From Paraescarpia echinospica (Eukaryota > Annelida > Polychaeta > Sabellida > Siboglinidae): a stretch of DNA of 64,000 bases. Positions 23,647 to 37,726 of this stretch are shown piece by piece. Under the pieces are notes generated by a model. The model saw only the letters and a list, made by a program, of their open reading frames with translations. It searched no databases and was not told where the DNA came from. Location: assembly GCA_020002185.1 (NCBI GenBank), contig CM034539.1, positions 3,586,108-3,650,107 on the forward strand, read 5' to 3'. The position numbers and the translations under genes are program-made. Within the stretch, counting starts at the first letter, position 1. Every line of letters starts with the position of its first letter.

Positions 23647-26600
23647 TAGGTGTAATTAGTAGCTCCTCTGGCGCGTGAGGATGCTTACAAATAGTATTCC
23701 TCCAATCATGCGTTGTTGAGAATGGTCATTTGTATTAGAAGTCGGCGAGGCGACAGTCAATGACCTCTAGTGGCATGTGTCGACACCTGGACACACCCCG
23801 CCATGCTGCGTTGTCTGCATGCCGCGGATAACGACTAGAACACATGGGTTTGCCCAGTTCAACAAAGAGTATCAGTAGTTCGCGCAATAATGGTGTTCGT
23901 AATTGACGGGTCACGCCGAAGCTACGTATTATGTTACCGAAAGTGCACCACACGAGCCCCACGGGGCATGGCTCGGATTTCACCACGAGGTGCATAGGCC
24001 TATATTATGAAAATAGTTTTAGGACGGCTTGCTTCAACGTATGAATGGGTTTGCTAACAACCCGGATTCTCTAGATCTAAAAACTACGTTAGCCGAGTAG
24101 TCCACCTACGCATCATTACTCGCGAACATAATGCGAAGCCATTTTTTTTCTGCGGGTCACTTACGTAGCTATAGCTGGCATGTCATCATTCAATGGAAAA
24201 GTTTTAGGTTTGTTAAAAAGTACACAATGTCGTGTTGCCACGGAATTTTGCGATGCACGCATTTTGGATACCAGCAGATTTGCACTCTAGCATATAATTT
24301 ATTTTATCCATGAATGTATTTAAAAATATATAATAAACATTCAGTTATGATACTCATTTCTAATAACTCATTGTATTTTTCTATTCCAACAAAAACAATG
24401 CCAATCACTCAATTTGTCATGGACGGCTTCGTGCGTGAAGAGCTGGTGTTTTTTATATTTTAAATAAATCCGTCTGTCATAAGCTGTCGCTACATTAATT
24501 CTCCGTTTATTCCATATATTTTCTTTCTTTTCTTTGCTGAATATGTGACATAAACAGCAGCTGGACCACATTTCCTTTTGATAATTTATCGGTCACGACT
24601 CATTCGCATGGTGGTGGTTAATCAAAATGCACACACGTTGATGACATTTTCTTGCAACTGTTAACTGGGCGTAGCTAATCGAAGTCTGACGGACAGTCCC
24701 GAATATTCAAGGACATACCTTATACGGATCGTGAAGGTGGGGCGTGGAAACTGCGTTTATTTTTCGATATATTTTAGGGTCATTAGTGAGTAATAAAACA
24801 TAATTCTAATGAAAAAAGGCATATAATTACATGAAATAATTATACTAACAGGATTATTTAATAATTGCGTACATTACAAAGAGATTAAAATTCTCAAAGA
24901 ATCGCTTTACTGTCTGTTTATTTTTGTGTGACATGTTTCAATATAAGTTTAATGTTGAACAGTTGTTATAGTATAGTATTGTCTGATAAAAGTGTATCCT
25001 TATTTAATTTGTTGTTTCGTAGTTGGCCTGAGAGCCAATAATCTTCTCTCCCTGAATCTGGGGTAAAGCACCCTACCGGTAACATTGGCGGAGCTTTAAT
25101 CTCCCAGGCGGTTGTGAGGGGTGAAAACGTGCTGCCACCTCTCGGCGCCTGGGTAATCGAGAGGCAAACACAGCAGAATTTGGCTCCTCGAGTCAGCGAG
25201 TCACATGTGGGGGGGGGGCACACCCAAATATGCATCACCCACATATTCTGGTCCCAGTGTAATTTTATAGATTAAACTACACTAGTTTCATAATTTTGGA
25301 AGAAAACTCTCCGGTGAATCGTGATTATTATTATTATTAATTATAATGTTTAGTTTTTATAGCTGTTTTTCTCAATGTCATAAACGAACATTACGTATAT
25401 CTGTATAATATTCAGTTCTGCCGTCACCAATTGAAGCAATGTGGAGTGTCCAAGGCAAATTGGTATATTAATTATATAATAATTATGGTAACTGACAACG
25501 ATCAGATTATTTGCTAAATGTTTGAAATCCTCACACCAGGTAAATCGCCCACTTATGTTGCTGAATGCATTACTGCAGTGGTACATTGGTCGTCAACATA
25601 AATCGTTGAACATAAATTGTTGAAGAGATTGAACCTACTTATAAGTCAAACCCTATTTAATTTAATACAGTTGAAAGACGATCCTGTTCTTCACAATCGA
25701 CGCAACACTTACGTAGAATTGTCCATTGGTGAGAACTGAATCAATAAACTACTCCCGTTTGGACGACTGCTTACACCAACGCACCCGTTCTACAAGTTGA
25801 CCCGGAGTTCTACAGGTCGTCACGCAGTGTGTGAACCAAGTGGACGGGTCGAAGTCACAGGTGACTATCGACAAACAGGCATTCAACGCGTGTGCCCTTC
25901 GTCACGCAGAAAACACAATTATTTAATAATATATTACTATAATTGACCACAATTTGAGCCAGGTAAATTTTCCATTGGATTTACAATGCTACAGGTACAT
26001 TAAAACATCCGTCGGCGAGTGCCCCCCATGCGAACAAATTCACACGTTGACAATAACAACACCTTCGTCCACATGCATACCTACAACCGTCAAACACGCC
26101 GCGGTCTTGTACTACCTACGAGTCAAACCCTGTTTAATTTAATACTGTTGACGGACGCTCCTGTCCTTCACAAGGCATACATCGACGCAACACTTACGTA
26201 GAGTTGTCCATTGGTGAGAACTGAATCAATAAAATACTCCCGTTTGGACGCCTGCTTACACCAACGCACCCGTTCTACAAATTGACCCGGAGTTCTGTAG
26301 GTCGGTGCATTAGTGGTTATGGTCCGGTAGCTCTATCGATGACAATTAACTGACTCGGTCATACCAACCTAGCGCCGTTGCGTTCCCAGTAAATAGTAAA
26401 TCCCCAGACTTTATCAACTACATATCCAGAGAACCACGCAGACAGCATGATTACTGTGTGCATACTAAACATGTGTCCACCAAGTGCTAGAATTAATAAT
26501 CATTATACTGATAGGTATTTAGAAAAGGTTCCACAAGGTGCAACGTTTTGATTTGGATTGCATTCTGGCCAACACTCCTGTGGAGTGATAAGACTTTTTA

Positions 26601-27262
26601 TCTAAAGTGAAAACATATACGCACATGCACGCACACAAACACCACACACCACACACACACACGTACACGCACGTACGCACGCACACATACATCAATATTG
26701 ATATCCAAATCAATCAATAAAGTGTTTGAAAATCACTTGAACAACGTCAATTTCTAGCGTGCGATAGGTTGTACATCGGTATTTATAATTAAGGTAAAAG
26801 ATTATTGGATGTGGGCGCCACATCGAAAAGAATCGTGTAACATCGTTGACACAAAATTATTGTGCGGAATCACCAGAGGGCACCACTGAATAGACTACGT
26901 ATCAGTGCTCTTGCTGCCGATTGATTCGCCTTCAAACAATGCAGCCACGCGTTTTGTGCGTTCTTTTTTATTGTGAGCAATGCTGTTCCCATCATTCTTT
27001 TTACAGGCTTCAATAATCGATGATAATAATGATAGTGTCTGCTAGAACTCTACGTCCTTCATTTTTCCTATATCCTTTAAAGTCTTCCGTGAATGCCATT
27101 TTTATGAGGTTTTCGTTTGGCGCATACGACAGACATGTCCAAACCACCGGAGTTTTCTATGTCTGATAAAATGTGAGATGGATTCAGGGGTGAACGTCTC
27201 CTCTCTGATCTGGCTATTTCGTAATCTGTCTGCCCTAGTAACACCTCTAATAGCCTGCAAGC
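23647..27262. repeat. 3.6-kb repeat unit, copy 1
   Basis: Near-identical blocks match copy 2 in order: 23,647-24,330 to 27,290-27,980; 24,380-25,330 to 32,925-33,790; 25,350-27,262 to 33,800-35,520. A minus-strand frame VVKSEPCPVGLVWCTFGNII is shared by copies at 23,990, 27,631 and 42,970. I do not recognise it as a protein. The right end carries an RTE-like LINE tail in minus orientation. A 43-bp segment at 24,335-24,377 is identical to the LINE inside copy 2. CA-rich microsatellite at about 26,615-26,690. Confidence 0.85.
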
Positions 27263-28027
27263 AACGTGGTGACTAGGTACACTACTGAGATAGGTGTAAT
27301 TAGTAGCGCCTCTGGCGCGTGAGGATGCTTAAAAAATGGTGTTCCTCCAATCATGCGTTGTTGAGAATGGTCATTTGTATTAGAAGTCGGCGAGGCGACG
27401 GTCAATGACCTCTAGTGGCATGTGTCGACACCCGGACACACCCCGACATGCCGCGTTGTCTGCATGCCGCGGATAACGACTAGAACACATGGGTTTGCCC
27501 AGTTCAACAAAGATTATCAGTAGTTCGCGCAATAATGGTGTTCGTAATTGACGGGTCACACCGACGCTACGTATTATGTTACCAAAAGTGCACCACACGA
27601 GCCCCACGGGGCATGGCTCGGATTTCACCACGAGGTGCGTAGGCCTATATTATGAAAATAGTTTTACGACGGCTTGCTTTAACGTATGAATGGGTTTGCT
27701 AACAACCCGGATTCTCTAGATCTAAAAACTACGTTAGCCGAGTAGTCCACCTACGCATCATTACTCGCGAACATAATGCGATGCCATTTCTTTTCTGCGG
27801 GTCACTTACGTAGCTATAGCTGGCATGTCATCATTCAATGGAAAAGTTTTAGGTTTCTTAAAAAGTACACAATATCGTGTTGCCACGGAATTTTGCGATG
27901 CACGCATTTTGGACACCGGCAGATTTGCACTCTAGCATATATAAGTTTTTATCCATGAATGTATTTAAAAATATATAATTAATAGATCAGATCAATTTGC
28001 GCTGCTTCATGTGAATAGCACATTTTA
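27263..28027. repeat. 3.6-kb repeat unit, copy 2, left part
   Basis: It begins abruptly at GTGGTGACTAGGTACACTAC directly after copy 1 and matches copy 1 until about 27,980, where AT-rich sequence and a LINE intervene. Confidence 0.85.
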
Positions 28028-28660
28028 TATTAATAATAATAATAACCTTTATTGCTGCATAATGCTCAGTACAGTACGTTGCAGTGACAAAAATAGATAG
28101 CAAATATACATTGTGCAACAAATGGAATTAAGCAAAACATTTGCTTGTATTCCTTATTCATGTGTTAAAGTTGTAAGTAAATCATAATTCGTGCAAAGGA
28201 ACATATACCATCATGATATTCTAACTATTTAATTAATAGTACATTATAAGTGTACCATAACAATACATCTTTGATACACATGTGTTAGTGATAAATTAAT
28301 AATACAGATATAACAAAGGTGCACCATAACATAACAATTACATTTAAAGTAGAAACAAAAACTATAATCTATGCTACTGATTACGCAAAAGTAGACATTT
28401 GACTCTTTTTTGAATATATGCAAACTTGCGCAACATTGTAGAACATTATTCATGATGACAGAATTCCAGATTTTAGGACCTACATAGGCCAAAGATAATT
28501 GTCTGCAATCTGTCTTGCAATGTGGTATTTTATATGGTATTTCCTGTCTTGTACTATATTTATGTGTAGATATTTGCAAAACAAATACATCATTTAGTAT
28601 ATTTGTCAACATACCGTTATAATGTTTAAACTTTAGAATACAGCACATGTACTTATTTAA

Positions 28661-28695
<35 letters not shown>

Positions 28696-31190
28696 CTTAT
28701 CTGATAAGATATAAATAAAGGCTCTGTGTGATCGAAACATCCTACACGACTAGTTATGCGCAATTTTCTTTTTTGAAGTATTTATATCTTAGTTAAGGCC
28801 CTTCCCCAAACACCATTACAGTCGGAAATATGTGGGTAGATAAACATAATATACAGTTAACAATAGGCTTTTATCTAATTTGTTATTCACCTTTTTAATA
28901 ATGCCAATATTCTTAGATATTTTATTTGATATATATTTAATGTGAGTGCTCCAGTTCAATGTGTTATTTATAAGTAAACCCAAAAACTTTATTTGGTTTA
29001 CAGTGTCAACTTTTATGCCGTCTATGTAAATATTATTATCCCTCTCTCTTATACTCTTCGTATTACTAAAGGTCACTATGTGAGCTTTTTGTATTTTTAA
29101 AGAAAGTTTATTAATTTTAAGCCACAGGGATAGTCTTTTTATTTCAGAGTTCAGAGCATTTTCCATTTCATGTATATTGTTGCCTTGTATAAAAATGCTC
29201 GTGTCATCAGCAAACACAACTGTAAACGTTGTGTCAAATCATTTATGTAGATAAGGAAGAGTAAAGGTCCCAAAATTGAATCCTGTTGAACACCACATGT
29301 TATATTGTTAAGGGCAGATTTTGTTCCGTTAAATTGTACTCGTTGTTGTCTGTTACTTAAATAGTTATGAATCCATCGGAGTATGTTTCCTCTAATTCCA
29401 TAATGTGCTAATTTTCTAAATAAGATGTTAAGATTAACAGTATCAAACGCTTTAGCCAAATCCAGAAATACCCCAATTACGTGGTCTTTGTTGTCAATTG
29501 CCTTACTAATGTTATCTATTAGCACTGAAATAGCCATATCAGTGGAGTATCCTTTCCCAAATCTAAATTGAAAATGAGACAGGATTTTGTGTTTTGTTAT
29601 ATAATTTATTAATCTATTATATATTAATCTTTCTAAAACCTTTGAAACTACAGGCAAGTTAGAAATCGGCCTGTAATTGCCGATTAATGTTGTATCGCTA
29701 TTTTTTTAAATGGGGACTATATCAGCTAGTTTTAGTTGATCGGGAACATATCCTTGATCAAATGATGAATTTACAATGTAACATGATGGTTCAAATAGGT
29801 TGGAGAAGACCTGCTTAAGAATTATAGGTTTTATTTCATCCCACCCAGAACTAGGGTTTTTAATTTTTTTTATAATTCCCTTTCTCTCATCTGGTGTGGC
29901 TGGTGACAGAAGCATTGGATTTCTATAGACTCCTTTAATGTAATCATCAGGACTCTCTGATGTAACTGGTATCTTATCAGCCAACTCTGGACCTATACTT
30001 GTAAAATATTCATTACATTTATTAGCTATGCACGTTTTATTTTTTGTTAATTTACCATCAATTAGTGATTGGTCGTTAGATATAATTACTTTCTTCTTTC
30101 CTATAATACAAGTTGTCATTTTGTTTATGAAGCTCGTATCGGTAGGGTTCTCTTTTTGCTATGGCATTAAGGCAATTTAATTTATTCATATATCTTTTGT
30201 AGTTAATTTAATTGTAAACAGTCGGTTTTTAGGTAATACTTGTACAATTTGTGTTTAGTTCTAATGGAATGTCTAAGTCCCATAATAATCCACGGTTTAT
30301 GTTTTCTTGCCCTGATAGTATTTTAATTAGTGGAAATGAATTATTGTACACAAGTAAAATGTCATTAAGGAATTTATAATAACTTTCTTTTGAGGATCTC
30401 AGTAGGCATAAATTTCATCCCAAGTTATCTGGTCTTTAATCTCGTTGAATGTATTAGTAGTTTGCTCGTTATATATTCTATTCTCTATCACTCTATCTAC
30501 CTTTGGGTCATTAGTTTGTTTATTAAGTAAAAATATTGGTAAGTGGTCAGAAATATCTGTATATATTATTCCATTCAAATGATCATTTTCACCAAGTACA
30601 TCAATGTTACATATATTATCTATGACCGTGGCAGTAGCTGTTGCTATTCTAGTAGGCTTATTGATAAGGGGTATAAATGCATGTTGACACATTGCACCTA
30701 TGTAATCTTGAGTTTCCGTGTGATTACCATAATTAAGTAAATTGATGTTAAAATCACCCATTATGTAACATTGTTTATTTTCAACTTTGAGAGTTTGTAT
30801 AATATTCATAACATATTCAATAAAAGAGATAATGTTTGTATTAGGTGGTCGAAAAACAATACCAACAATTGTTTATTTTTATTATGTATCGTAGATTGAG
30901 TGTTGACGTCAATAAACATGCATTCCAAACATTCAGTTATGATACTCATTTCTAATAACTCAGTGTATTCAAAGGAACTATGAACATACAAAGATACAAC
31001 ACCTCCCTTCTTGGAAGGTCTAGTCAAATGAATAGTTTTATACTCGGGTAATTCATATAAGTCAACGTTATTATTATTTAACCAAGTTTCACTTAAACCA
31101 ATAACCTTGAATTTATTGTCGATCAACGATAAACAATCACTCAGTTTGCTAATGTTATTTGATACGCTTCTAATTATAATACTCTCTATA
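28028..31190 (-). mobile_element. CR1/Jockey-superfamily LINE, 5'-truncated and broken
   Basis: On the minus strand, apurinic-endonuclease fragments come first (FKVIGLSETWLNNNN, then YIMGDFNINLLNYGN and SDHLPIFLL). The reverse transcriptase follows, with LDLAKAFDTVN, a degraded GVQQDSILGPLLF motif and the catalytic FADDTSIF, then a C-terminal domain (GPKIWN) and a 3' UTR ending in AATAAAGG plus (TTA)n at about 28,030. The pieces lie in different frames with stops between them, and the 5' end lies within the endonuclease domain. The order is complete enough to call one insertion. It splits repeat copy 2. Confidence 0.88.
28664..28692. repeat. (TA)n microsatellite
   Basis: Pure TA run within the LINE 3' region. 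Confidence 0.95.
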
Positions 31191-32924
31191 AAACATACAA
31201 ATTAAACATTTATTTTTGACATGTTTCTTTACTGTTACTGTACCTTTCGCGCCCATATGTATAATTATATACAACATTAATTATTACAGCAAGAATACAG
31301 GAAACATACTTTTGATAAAGTCGAACCTTCAGGGACCAATGACAATACTGATAATTGGAATTTCTTGTAACTAGAAAGTTATTAGAAAGTACCCTCATTG
31401 GGACCTTTGCCCAGGACCGAGGAAAAGGTTGACATAACTTAGCGAAAATCAACTTATGTGAGTTCAAGTTATCTGAAGTGCACTGTACATGACCAACGCA
31501 TACAGGTAATTATGTAGAAGCAAATTAAAAGTTGACAAAAATAATAGATTGGGATTTTCGTCTGACTGAATAAGCATAACAAGGTTCTCTTGTATTTCTT
31601 TTCCATTTAGCCAGCTGTACACTTGGTGATAAGTCCCATAATATAATATCAAAATTGAATTAAAGTGCACAGTTTTGAATTGGTTAACTCATATTTAGGC
31701 TAAGTTTCCTAAATTAAACTTTGTTTATTTGCAGAAACATTGGAAATAACCGAGCTTATAGTAAGAGGAAATTGAACAGCTCTACTGAACAGTGCCATTA
31801 ATTGGACAATGGGTCACCTGACATAAGATGGTGCCTGACTTTGTTCTGCGCCAGTCTGTTATGTGCGACATCTACCGGGAAGTTGTACATCACTTCGTGT
31901 TTCAAATGGATGAGTGCATCTGATAGCATTGTGTATTAAAACGCATAGCAGTGCTATTAGTAGGACAGTGTGTTAGCTGATACAGTAGTGAAGAAGATTT
32001 CTGACTTTGTTCTGGTACATTAGTTCCGTGTGGCTTCTCCTGGGAATATGCACATCACTACGTTTCAAATGGATTGGTGCAATCGATCGATTTGTGGAAC
32101 CAAATGCACAACATCCTGTCATTATGTTGCAAAATATGAGTACATAATAACACATTATTCTTTCTTATGCTCATCAAATTTGGATTGTGTTCTACAGCAT
32201 ATTCTTCAAAATTTGTTGAAAAAGTTTGTGTTAAGTGAACTATACTTGGAGTAGTGTGTAAACAAGTGTCCAAAAAAATTGCTTTTACAATAATTTAGAA
32301 AATCCGTAAAATATAAATGTTCCACAACATTCAAAATATTTCAGGATTTTCTTGAGTTAAATACACCAATGATGACTGAAAACAGTGTTTAAAATATGCG
32401 TTACGTTTAACGTTTTGTAATTTTAGAACTTTATTTCCATCATACAATGGCCATTCTATTTGTCATCAAACGGGAGTTCGACAGAAACAAATTCAATATC
32501 TTTTATTCTAAATGATGGGCAGAACAAATATTTATTGCACTCCCAGTACCAAATAAAACATGTTGTTACACTGATGCAATATATTTTACTATTTTATTGG
32601 CAATAATTTTATTATCCTCTTTATAGATCTACATTGTTCAAACTAAAAGTAAGCTTTATGTAGATAGGAAGGTACATAGCTACCTATGCTATTTTAATAT
32701 TGTACATTACTTCATGTGATGTATAATATATATATATATTGCCTATGGAAATAGCACTTGAATTTATAGTGCAAACAAAACGGTTTCATTATTGAATGGT
32801 TCTCGGCTTCAATAAGTTTCTGTTATAGAAACGTTTCATTAAAACTAAACTTAACAATATATAGCCAGATGTACCTAATGAATTAAGGAACATGATAGTA
32901 CCACAGGTGAGATTTCGTATGTTT
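31191..32924. other. AT-rich sequence inside copy 2, with an old internal duplication
   Basis: It is absent from copy 1. Two diverged blocks (CTGACTTTGTTCTG ... CATCACTWCG.GTTTCAAATGG) at about 31,830 and 31,998 show an old duplication. No gene was seen. Confidence 0.5.
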
Positions 32925-35516
32925 TTATATTCCAACAAAAACAATGCCAATCACTCAATTTGTCATCGACGGCTTCGTGCGTGGCGAGCTGGTGTTTTTT
33001 TTTTTAAATCAATCCGTCTGTCATAAGCTGTCGCTATATTCATTCTCCGTTTATTCCATATAGTTTCCTTCTTAAAATGCACACATGTTGATGACATTTT
33101 CTTGCAACTATTAACTGGGCGTAGCTAATCGAAGTCTGACGGACTGTCCCTAATATTCAAGAGCACACCTTATACGGATTGTGAAGGTGGGGCGTGGAAA
33201 CTGCGTTTATTTTTCGATATATTGTAGGGTCATTAGTGAGTAATAAAACATAATTATAATGAAAAAAGGCATATAATTACATGAAATAATTATACTAACA
33301 GGATTATTTAATAATTGCGTACATTACAAAGAGATTAAAATTTTCAAAGAATCGCATTACTGTCGGTTTATTTTTGTGTGACATGTTTCAATATAAGTTT
33401 AATGTTGAATAGTTGTTATAGTATAGTATTATCTCATAAAAGTGTATCCTTATTTAATTTGTTGTTTCGTAGTTGGCCTGAGAGCCAATAATCTTCTCTC
33501 CCTGAATCTGGGGTAAAGCACCCTACCGGTAACATTGGCGGAGCTTTAATCTCCCAGGCGGTTGTGAGGGGTGAAAACGTGCTGCCACCTCTCGGCGCCT
33601 GGGTAATCGAGAGGCAAACACACCAGAATTTGGCTCCGCGAGTCAGCGAGTCACATGTGGGGGGGGGGGGCACACCCAAATATGCATCACCCACATATTC
33701 TGGTCCCAGTGTAATTTTTTAGATAAAACTACACTAGTTTCATAATTTTGGAAGAAAACTCTCCGGTGAATCGTTATTATTATTATTACTATTTATTATA
33801 ATGTTTAATTTGTATTGCTGTTTTTGTCAATGTCATAAACAAATATTACATATATCTATATAATATTCAGTTCTGCCGTCACCAATTGAAGCAATGTGGA
33901 GTTTCCAAGGCAAATGTGTGTATTAATTATATAATAATTATGGTAACTGACAACGATCAGATTATTTGCTAAATGTTTCTAATCATCACAACAGGTAAAT
34001 CACCTACTTATGTTACTGAATGCATTGCTCTAGTGGTACCATGGTCGCAAAAATAAATTGTTGAACATAAATTGACGAAGAGACTTGTGTGAACTCGGTG
34101 GACGGGTCGAAGTCATAGGTGACTAACGACAAACAGGCATTCAACGCGTGTGCCCTTCGTCACGCAGAAAACACAATTATTTAATAATATATCACTATAA
34201 GTGATCACAATTTGAACCAGGTAAATTTTCCATTGGATTGACAATATTACAGGTACATTAAAACATCCGTCGGTGAGTGACCCCCATGCGAACAAATTCA
34301 CACATTGACAATAACAACACCTTCGCCCACATGCATACCTACAACCGTCAAACACGCCGCGGTCTTGTACTACCTACGAGTCAAACCCTGTTTAATTTAA
34401 TACTGTTGACGGACGCTCCTGTCCTTCACAAGGCATAAATCGACGCAACACTTACGTAGAGTTGTCCATTGGTGAGAACTGAATCAATAAACTACTCCCG
34501 TTTGGACGCCAGCTAACACCAACGCAACCGTTCTACAAACTGACCCGGAGTTCTAAGTCGTTACGCAACGGTGCACTTAGTGGTTATGGTCCGGTAGCTC
34601 TATCGATGACAATTAACTGACTCGGTCATACCAACCTAGCGCCGTTGCGTTCCCAGTAAACAGTAAATCCCCAGACTTTATCAACTATATATCCAGAGAA
34701 CCACGCAGACAGCATGATTACTGTGTGCATACTAGATATGTGTCCACCAAGTGCTAGAATGAATAATTATTATACTGATAGGTTTTTAGAAAAGGTTCCA
34801 CAAGGTGCAACGTTTTGATTTTGATTGCATTCTGGCCAACACTCCTGTGGAGTGATAATACTTTTTATCTAAAGTGAAAACGCACATGCACGGACACAAA
34901 CACCACACATCACACACCACACACACGTACACGCACGTACACACGCACACATACATCAATATTGATATCCAAATCAATCAATAAAGTGTTTGAAAATCAC
35001 TTGAACAACGTCACTTTCTAGCGTGCGATAGGTTGTACATAGGTATATATAATTAAGGTAAAAGATTATGAATGTGGGCGCCACATCGAAAAGAATCGTG
35101 AAACATCGTTGACAAAAAAAATTTGTGCGGAATCACCAGAGGGCACCACTGAATAGACAACGTATCAGTGCTCTTGCTGCCGATTGATTCGCCTTCAAAC
35201 AATGCAGCCACGCGTTTTGTGCGTTCTTTTTTATTGTGAGCAATGCTGTTCCCATCATTTTTTTACAGGCTTGAATAATCGATGATAAGAATGATAGTGT
35301 CTGCTAGAACTCAACGTCCTTCACTTTTCCTATATCCTTTAAAGTCTTCCATGAATGCCACTTTTATGAGGTTTTCGTTTGGCGCATACGACAGACATGT
35401 CCAAACCACCGGAGTTTTCTATGTCTGATAAAATCTGATATGGATTCAGGGGTGAACGTCTCCTCTCTGATCTGGCTATTTCATAATCTGTTTGCCTTAG
35501 TAACATCTCTAATAGC
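32925..35516. repeat. 3.6-kb repeat unit, copy 2, right part
   Basis: It matches copy 1 from 24,380 to 27,262 with small indels, including the shared minus-strand frame with LTRGAKFWCVCLSITQAPRG and the CA-rich microsatellite near 34,880-34,950. Sequence continues past 35,516 into the LINE tail, where copy 1 stops. Confidence 0.85.
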
Positions 35517-35615
35517 CTGCAAGCAACGCATCTCAAAATTGTCAAGAGACGGCATTTCTTGGATCGTAGTGTCCAGGTGTTTGCACAATAGATTGCTATA
35601 GACGGCATGAGGGCC
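35210..35615 (-). mobile_element. RTE-like LINE tail, decayed
   Basis: It reads IAIYCANTWTLRSKKCRLLT, then LRCVACRLLEMLLRQTDYEI, resembling the YGSETWTL...RCLR tail of RTE reverse-transcriptase proteins. The homologous stretch in copy 1 (about 26,950-27,262) is cut at the tandem junction, which shows that copy 2 carries the less truncated end. Confidence 0.5.
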
Positions 35616-35718
35616 CATGTAGTCTGGATTTCATTCTTATTGAGATGCCTCTGCTTAAACGTGTGTTATTTATGAGTCTACCTTAGGCTTATGATGCTAA
35701 GGCCATTCGCCTGTCGAC

Positions 35719-35965
<247 letters not shown>

Positions 35966-36309
35966 GGCACTGTCTCTGTAGAAGGCACTATGCTGTCTAG
36001 GAAGCAGAACTATCTTACAGTCTTGATTTTTTATTTTCCAAGATGACATGCTTGTCTGATGAAATAATTACATTGCATTTTAGAGAGGTTGAGTTTCATA
36101 CCACATTTGTGCCAGACAGACTGAAGCTCTTCAGTTGCAATTTGTAATTTTTTGAAAATAGTAGAAATTAGTGTTGTGTTGTAACACCATCTATGTATGT
36201 ATGCATGTATGTATGTATGTATGTACGTACGTACGTTTATCCTGTACTTTTTTCTAATCCTTTCTTTTTACATTTATCGAAATAAGCTATAATACAAAAT
36301 TAAGTACAA

Positions 36310-36645
36310 ACAAATGACGTGGAAGTCATATAGACGTACTGGAAATGATGAAGACTACAACATTTATAAAGAAGCACTAAGCCAAGCTACAACTGAAATT
36401 GGAACATCAAAGACAAGCTTGGAACAAAAATTAGCTTGTAATATAAAACATGACAGCAAGCGTTTTTATGTGTATGTTCGAAGCAAACAGAAAGTTCAGG
36501 ATAAGGTCGGCCCTGTAGAAGATACTGCTGGAAATATGATATCAGAGGGATTATTAATGGCAGAAGACCTCAATGAGTTCTTTAGTTCGGTGTTTACCAG
36601 AGAAAATATTAGTTCACTGCCAGTACCAGAGGCTAAGGTCCCAGT
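36310..36645 (+). mobile_element. LINE fragment, region between endonuclease and reverse transcriptase
   Basis: It reads WKSYRRTGNDEDYNIYKEAL, RFYVYVRSKQKVQDKVGPVE and LNEFFSSVFTREN, typical of the linker upstream of the reverse transcriptase in CR1-type LINEs. The same segment occurs in minus orientation at 42,185-42,655. The copy stops where an opposite-strand reverse-transcriptase fragment begins. Confidence 0.75.
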
Positions 36646-37330
36646 ACTGATCCCTGTGATATCCCACTCAAAACTAATTTTAAGTTTGAAGCCTCCCCAT
36701 CAACTACTACTCGTTGTCTTCTGTCAATTAGCCATTTTTGTATCCAGATAGTTACACAATTTTCTATGTCATGGGCCTTTAGTTTAAGCAGTAAGCTTTG
36801 ATGTGGCACTTTGTCGAAAGCTTTCTGAAAATCTAAGTAGATGATATGTACTGGTGATCCCTCGTCTACCCACTATATCTTCTAAAAACATAACATATTT
36901 GTTAAGCATGACCTCGCGTTTAGAAACCCATGTTGAGATGGGTTTATCAAATTATGTTTAACAAGAAAATCCACCATGTTATCTTTAATAAGTCTTTCTA
37001 ATAATTTGCAAATCACTGATGTTAAACTAACTGGTCAGTAATTCTCTGACTTGTTTCTGGAACCTTTTTTAAATACCGATATCATGTTTGCTTCTTTCCA
37101 TTCTAAAGGAACCACTCCCTCTTCTAATGACACATTAGAAGAGGCAAGTGTTATGCTAATTTGTTCTACAATTTCCAATAGTAGTTTGGGTGGAATCCCA
37201 TCCACTCCACGTGATTTATTATGCTTCGTAGCCCTTATTTTCTTAGCTACCTTTTCCGGGGTTAAAATTAAATGTCCTAAATAGTCTGATTTCGCTCCCT
37301 AGAACTTAGCCTCTGGAACTTGCAGTGAAC
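36646..37330 (-). mobile_element. CR1-like LINE reverse-transcriptase fragment
   Basis: The minus strand reads, with frame breaks, SLPVPEAK-like sequence, KKIRATKHNKSRGVDGIPPK, LEWKEANMI, ...KAFDKVPHQSLLLKLKAHDI and WIQKWLIDRRQRVVV. These are reverse-transcriptase motifs 1-3 of the same family as the plus-strand fragment beside it, so the two lie head to head. Confidence 0.75.
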
Positions 37331-37726
37331 TAATATGTGACCCGCTCTCCAAAGACCAGGCGGAAGTCGTCACAGATCGGTTTCGCGCTAGCAGCCAAAA
37401 CATGTAGTTGGGGGCCATTTCGTCGATTTTGAAATTTTAGTGGAACTATATTGTTTGATATAATCTTCTAAGTGTGCAGCTCAAACAATACAATGTAACA
37501 TGGTATACTGTTGCTTTATTCGACACCTACCACTCATTTTAGTAAAACAATGACCAGCTGATTGACAAGGTTGAGCGCGCCGCCTCGAGCGTACCCAGCT
37601 GCATAAATTTACAAGTAAACTGGAGGTGCTTATGAATTTACGAGGTCGCCAAGTAGTGTTTACGATATAAACGAGCCCATTGGAAGGCATCATTACATGC
37701 CGCGGAATCTCCGAGTTCATCTCGAG

